Positions 23,502 through 25,847 of a stretch of DNA of 25,847 nt are shown piece after piece. Position 1 is the stretch's first letter. The number at the start of each line of letters is the position of its first letter. The notes under the pieces were generated by a model. That model made no database searches, was not told the origin of the DNA, and was given only the letters and a program-made list of their open reading frames with translations. Location of the stretch: contig BOBG01000018.1 in NCBI GenBank assembly GCA_026002265.1, positions 1-25,847 on the forward strand, written 5' to 3'. The DNA comes from Spirochaetia bacterium. GTDB lineage: Bacteria > Spirochaetota > Spirochaetia > Treponematales > Breznakiellaceae. Position numbers and translations under genes: made by a program.

Positions 23502-24887
23502 TTAATGTTCAGTCTGGATTCCCATTCTTTTGAATTGTTCTTCTTCTTCCTTTTGGTCAACATAATCATGGTACTTTCCATTCGCTTTTATGGCTGCATT
23601 TTGCAGCGCAGTTAATTCCGGTTTAATACCGCGTACCCTGTCCCGGTCATTTTTATCAACATTTGTTTTAAAATAATCGTCAAGTGCAACAAGCGTTTTG
23701 TGCAAATTTTGTATGTCCTTGACGGTTTTTTGCAAAAAGGTGATGAGTTGATCCTCCGGCATACTTTCCAATTTTGCCGCTGCCTGAGGACGGAGGCTTA
23801 TTTCGGAAAGATTTTTTATTCTTTTTTCTAAATCCGCCCGAAAAACCCCAAAATCAAGTTTTTCCCGGACGACTTCACTTTTTTCCGGATCCGTGTACAT
23901 CAATTCGTACACAGTCAATTCCGGATCTTTATTCATCATTTGCATGAGTATCCGTTTCACTTTAATCCACATACTCACTCGTTTATGTTCAAGCAGTATC
24001 TCATTTTCATCAATCTTTGCCGCTATTTCAGTGAGTGGATTCGATCCGGCCGCGGCTGCAAGAATCCCATCAACCAAATATATTTTTTTTGAAGCGGTCA
24101 CTTTAACTGATTTTGCCTTAGGTTCCGGGATACCCAGAGAATCCAATACCTTTTTCCGGAGCACCGGACCATCCGGACCATAATCTTCTTTTATACACTC
24201 CTCGACTAATTCCGGGTAAAAAACCTTCCCGGACGACACAGATGCCAATTTTTGTTTGATTTGTGCAACGGTCGGCGCGCTTTGGTACGAATCTTCCTCG
24301 CCGATGCGCCGGACATCGAGTTTATAGGATTCACGGTGAAAATCACTCAGTGTCTTGAGTCGATTCATAATGGATCCGGTCATTTTATGTAATGCACCGA
24401 GAGCGCCGCTGACGATTGTTACACTGACCGCATCGCTTCCGGCGCGTATTTGTTGGGTGATTCCCGCTACAGCCCGAGTGGTAGGACTCGAAGAATCTGC
24501 CGAAAGATGGAGCCAATCAATGTATTTTATGAGAGCAAGGAGTTGTTTGATCCGGTCAATCGTGAGAAAACCCACCGAAAATTGGTAAAAATTAACGAGA
24601 AAATCAAGCTGACTGTCATAATTTGATAACCTGACGCTAAGTTGTTTCGTTTTTTCAGATTCTGAAATAGGACCCATTTCCGGCACTACTATATCGGTTA
24701 TTTTCATTTCTTCTTTATACGGATCTTCGTTGATGAGACCTTTTTTAAGATACAGCGTATACAGTGCGACAAATGAGGACTGGAAAGATCTCAAATCATT
24801 TTTCATGACATCCAATTCTGAGTTTTCAAGCCATGCTTGCCGTGCAGTCAATGCAGCGGAGAGCTTGTTCTGATAGTCAGCATCCAT
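23502..24887 (-). CDS. Uncharacterised 461-residue helical protein
   Basis: I do not recognise the family. The protein is soluble, mostly helical and rich in Lys and Glu. It has no signal peptide and no clear membrane helix. Residues about 90-180 are more hydrophobic (FLVNFYQFSVGFLTIDRIK...), and residues 370-445 look coiled-coil-like. No enzyme motif was found. The ATG at 24887 is supported by GAGGTGA at five-base spacing. A promoter-like pair lies upstream, and the gene is convergent with the DNase I-like gene (33 bases between stops). It probably belongs to a lineage-specific conserved group. Confidence 0.85.
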   Translation of the reverse strand: MDADYQNKLSAALTARQAWLENSELDVMKNDLRSFQSSFVALYTLYLKKGLINEDPYKEEMKITDIVVPEMGPISESEKTKQLSVRLSNYDSQLDFLVNFYQFSVGFLTIDRIKQLLALIKYIDWLHLSADSSSPTTRAVAGITQQIRAGSDAVSVTIVSGALGALHKMTGSIMNRLKTLSDFHRESYKLDVRRIGEEDSYQSAPTVAQIKQKLASVSSGKVFYPELVEECIKEDYGPDGPVLRKKVLDSLGIPEPKAKSVKVTASKKIYLVDGILAAAAGSNPLTEIAAKIDENEILLEHKRVSMWIKVKRILMQMMNKDPELTVYELMYTDPEKSEVVREKLDFGVFRADLEKRIKNLSEISLRPQAAAKLESMPEDQLITFLQKTVKDIQNLHKTLVALDDYFKTNVDKNDRDRVRGIKPELTALQNAAIKANGKYHDYVDQKEEEEQFKRMGIQTEH

Positions 24888-24919
24888 ACATCACCTCAAC
24901 AAATCTTATCATTTCCTTA

Positions 24920-24948
24920 AGTATGCACTGAATTAGCGTTATTGACAA
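24920..24948 (-). promoter_or_regulatory. Sigma-70-like promoter of the 461-residue protein
   Basis: On the minus strand TTGTCA (24943-24948) and CATACT (24920-24925) are 17 bases apart. The leader is about 27 bases and carries GAGGTGA. Confidence 0.5.
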
Positions 24949-24960
24949 GGTACAAATAAC

Positions 24961-24985
24961 CCGGATTCAGCTGTATAGAATCCGG
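24961..24985 (-). terminator. Hairpin terminator of the AIM24-family gene
   Basis: CCGGATTC and GAATCCGG form a perfect 8-bp stem with a 9-base loop. On the minus strand GTTATTTG follows. It lies 37 bases after the AIM24 stop codon. The T-tract is short, so termination efficiency is uncertain. Confidence 0.55.
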
Positions 24986-25022
24986 ATTCAAGCTCTTGTT
25001 CCGGAAAAAAGGAGGATGCCGC

Positions 25023-25697
25023 TTATTTTCCGGGGATAAACTTGGAAATTGTTTGTGCAAAAACAGAAAGGGGCAGAGTCTGGAGCCAAAGTGAACCGGG
25101 GCCGGTTACGAGGGTGTTGAACAAACCTTCGCCGCCCGCGACAATATTGCCAATACCTTTAATCATCTGTACATCAACGGTAATACTTGATTCAGCAAAC
25201 GCAAAGGCACCGGTGTCAAGGATCATCTGTTCGCCGGCTCTGAGGGAGTATTTTACAGTCGTGCCGTCAATGGAAAGAAGTACGGTTCCGTAACCGGTAA
25301 ATTTTTGGAGAATAAAGCCCTCACCTCCGAAGAAGCTGGCTCCTAATTTTTTTTGGAGGGTGATTTCCGACTGTACACTCAGTTCAGATGCGAGAAATGC
25401 GCCTTTTTGTGCGATGATGCTCTGTTTTGAAACATCAATCGGGACAATTTCGCCGGGTGCAGTGGTGCCGAATGCGATCATTCCGGGACCGCCTTCAGCA
25501 GTATAGGTATTTTGGAATAAACCTTCACCGGAAATGGCCCGGGAGAATATCTTTCCGATTCCTCCTCCTGTGCCGGTATTCATTTTCATATTAGTGGACA
25601 TCCAGAGCATAGCGCCGCTCTGACAGGTCACCTGCTCGCCCGATTCCAGATAACAAATTGCGACCGGGTATGTTGATCCTTTAATTTCATATTTCAT
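25023..25697 (-). CDS. AIM24/TIGR00266 family protein
   Basis: This 224-residue Gly-rich, beta-rich protein has the family's features: the N-terminal ESGEQVTCQSGAMLWMS, the GGGIGKIFSRAISGEGLF stretch, paired GGEGF/GGEGL turns (about 123-127 and 186-190), and a closing GPGSLWLQTLPL. The family is widespread and related to yeast mitochondrial AIM24; its biochemical role in bacteria is unknown. The length is normal. The ATG at 25697 has AGAGG six bases upstream, and an extended -10 promoter lies just before it. A plus-strand frame diverges from it. Confidence 0.93.
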   Translation of the reverse strand: MKYEIKGSTYPVAICYLESGEQVTCQSGAMLWMSTNMKMNTGTGGGIGKIFSRAISGEGLFQNTYTAEGGPGMIAFGTTAPGEIVPIDVSKQSIIAQKGAFLASELSVQSEITLQKKLGASFFGGEGFILQKFTGYGTVLLSIDGTTVKYSLRAGEQMILDTGAFAFAESSITVDVQMIKGIGNIVAGGEGLFNTLVTGPGSLWLQTLPLSVFAQTISKFIPGK

Positions 25698-25715
25698 AAA
25701 AGCCTCTTATTTGTG

Positions 25716-25724
25716 AGTATAGCA
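25716..25724 (-). promoter_or_regulatory. Extended -10 promoter of the AIM24-family gene
   Basis: On the minus strand TGCTATACT matches the TGnTATAAT extended -10 with one change. No good -35 is needed for such promoters and none is obvious. The leader is about 12 bases and contains AGAGG. Confidence 0.55.
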
Positions 25725-25738
25725 CACACAAAGGAAGC

Positions 25739-25847
25739 ATGAAAACCCTGCCATTAGTCGCCGCCGGTACAGCAATTTTCAGCTTTTCGTCATTGGGCTT
25801 CGGTGATTCCGGAAAATTTTTAAAGAAGGTACTTGACAAGATGGGGG
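25739..25847 (+). CDS. N-terminus of a divergent gene, cut by window edge
   Basis: An ATG at 25739 opens a frame that stays open for 36 codons to the window end. AAAGGA precedes it at short spacing. The peptide has a basic start and a hydrophobic stretch (MKTLPLVAAGTAIFSFSSLG) that could be a signal or membrane segment, followed by DSGKFLKKVLDKMG. The product cannot be identified from this length. Confidence 0.4.
   Translation, partial: MKTLPLVAAGTAIFSFSSLGFGDSGKFLKKVLDKMG

Overview
The window looks like chromosomal DNA of a spirochaete of the Treponema type. The evidence is a flgG-flgJ flagellar block in which FlgJ is only the rod-binding domain, a PilZ protein and a TPR protein directly behind it, an LplABC-type sugar importer without its own ATPase, and several conserved-looking proteins of unknown function. 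G+C is moderate, and the tetramer CCGG is strikingly frequent. No rRNA, tRNA or CRISPR array was seen.

Layout. 1-441 (minus) is the start of an ammonium transporter with a near-perfect sigma-54 promoter. 683-3573 (minus) is an ABC exporter with an upstream acidic, helical protein. 3982-4521 and 17368-17907 (minus) are two copies of a REP-associated tyrosine transposase (RAYT). Around 4.7-6.8 kb a polyprenol/diacylglycerol kinase and a MATE exporter diverge. 7.0-9.8 kb carries an unknown helical protein, a secreted LysM protein and prfA. 9.9-12.5 kb is a translationally coupled pair of six-TM proteins whose topology resembles LptF/LptG. 12.5-15.7 kb is flgG, flgJ, a PilZ protein and a TPR protein. 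15.97-17.2 kb (minus) is an MFS transporter. 18.04-18.38 kb (minus) is a decayed sugar permease. 18.7-22.2 kb is the lplA-B-C operon. 22.6-25.7 kb holds a membrane-anchored DNase I-like protein, an unknown 461-aa protein and an AIM24-family protein; a further plus-strand gene runs off the end.

The most distinctive feature lies between the genes. A 13-bp hairpin motif (GGGGACAGACCTC / GGGGTCAGACCTC) occurs 13 times, often as an ordered direct pair whose starts are 43-44 bp apart. A 13-bp variant (GGGGACAGACCCC) forms one end of both RAYT loci and encodes part of the transposase C-terminus. Other palindromic families are interspersed: composite elements with conserved ends and different cores directly behind two stop codons, an in-frame GC-rich palindrome array inside a gene, and a phased CACGAAT array. 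The two transposases differ at about 72 nucleotides but only 7 residues, so the protein appears to be under selection.

Regulation visible in the sequence: a sigma-54 site before amt, a sigma-28-like site before flgG, sigma-70-like promoters before the LysM gene and lplA, and two similar promoters that place transcription at the start codon (possible leaderless mRNAs). All calls come from reading the sequence; no database search was done.
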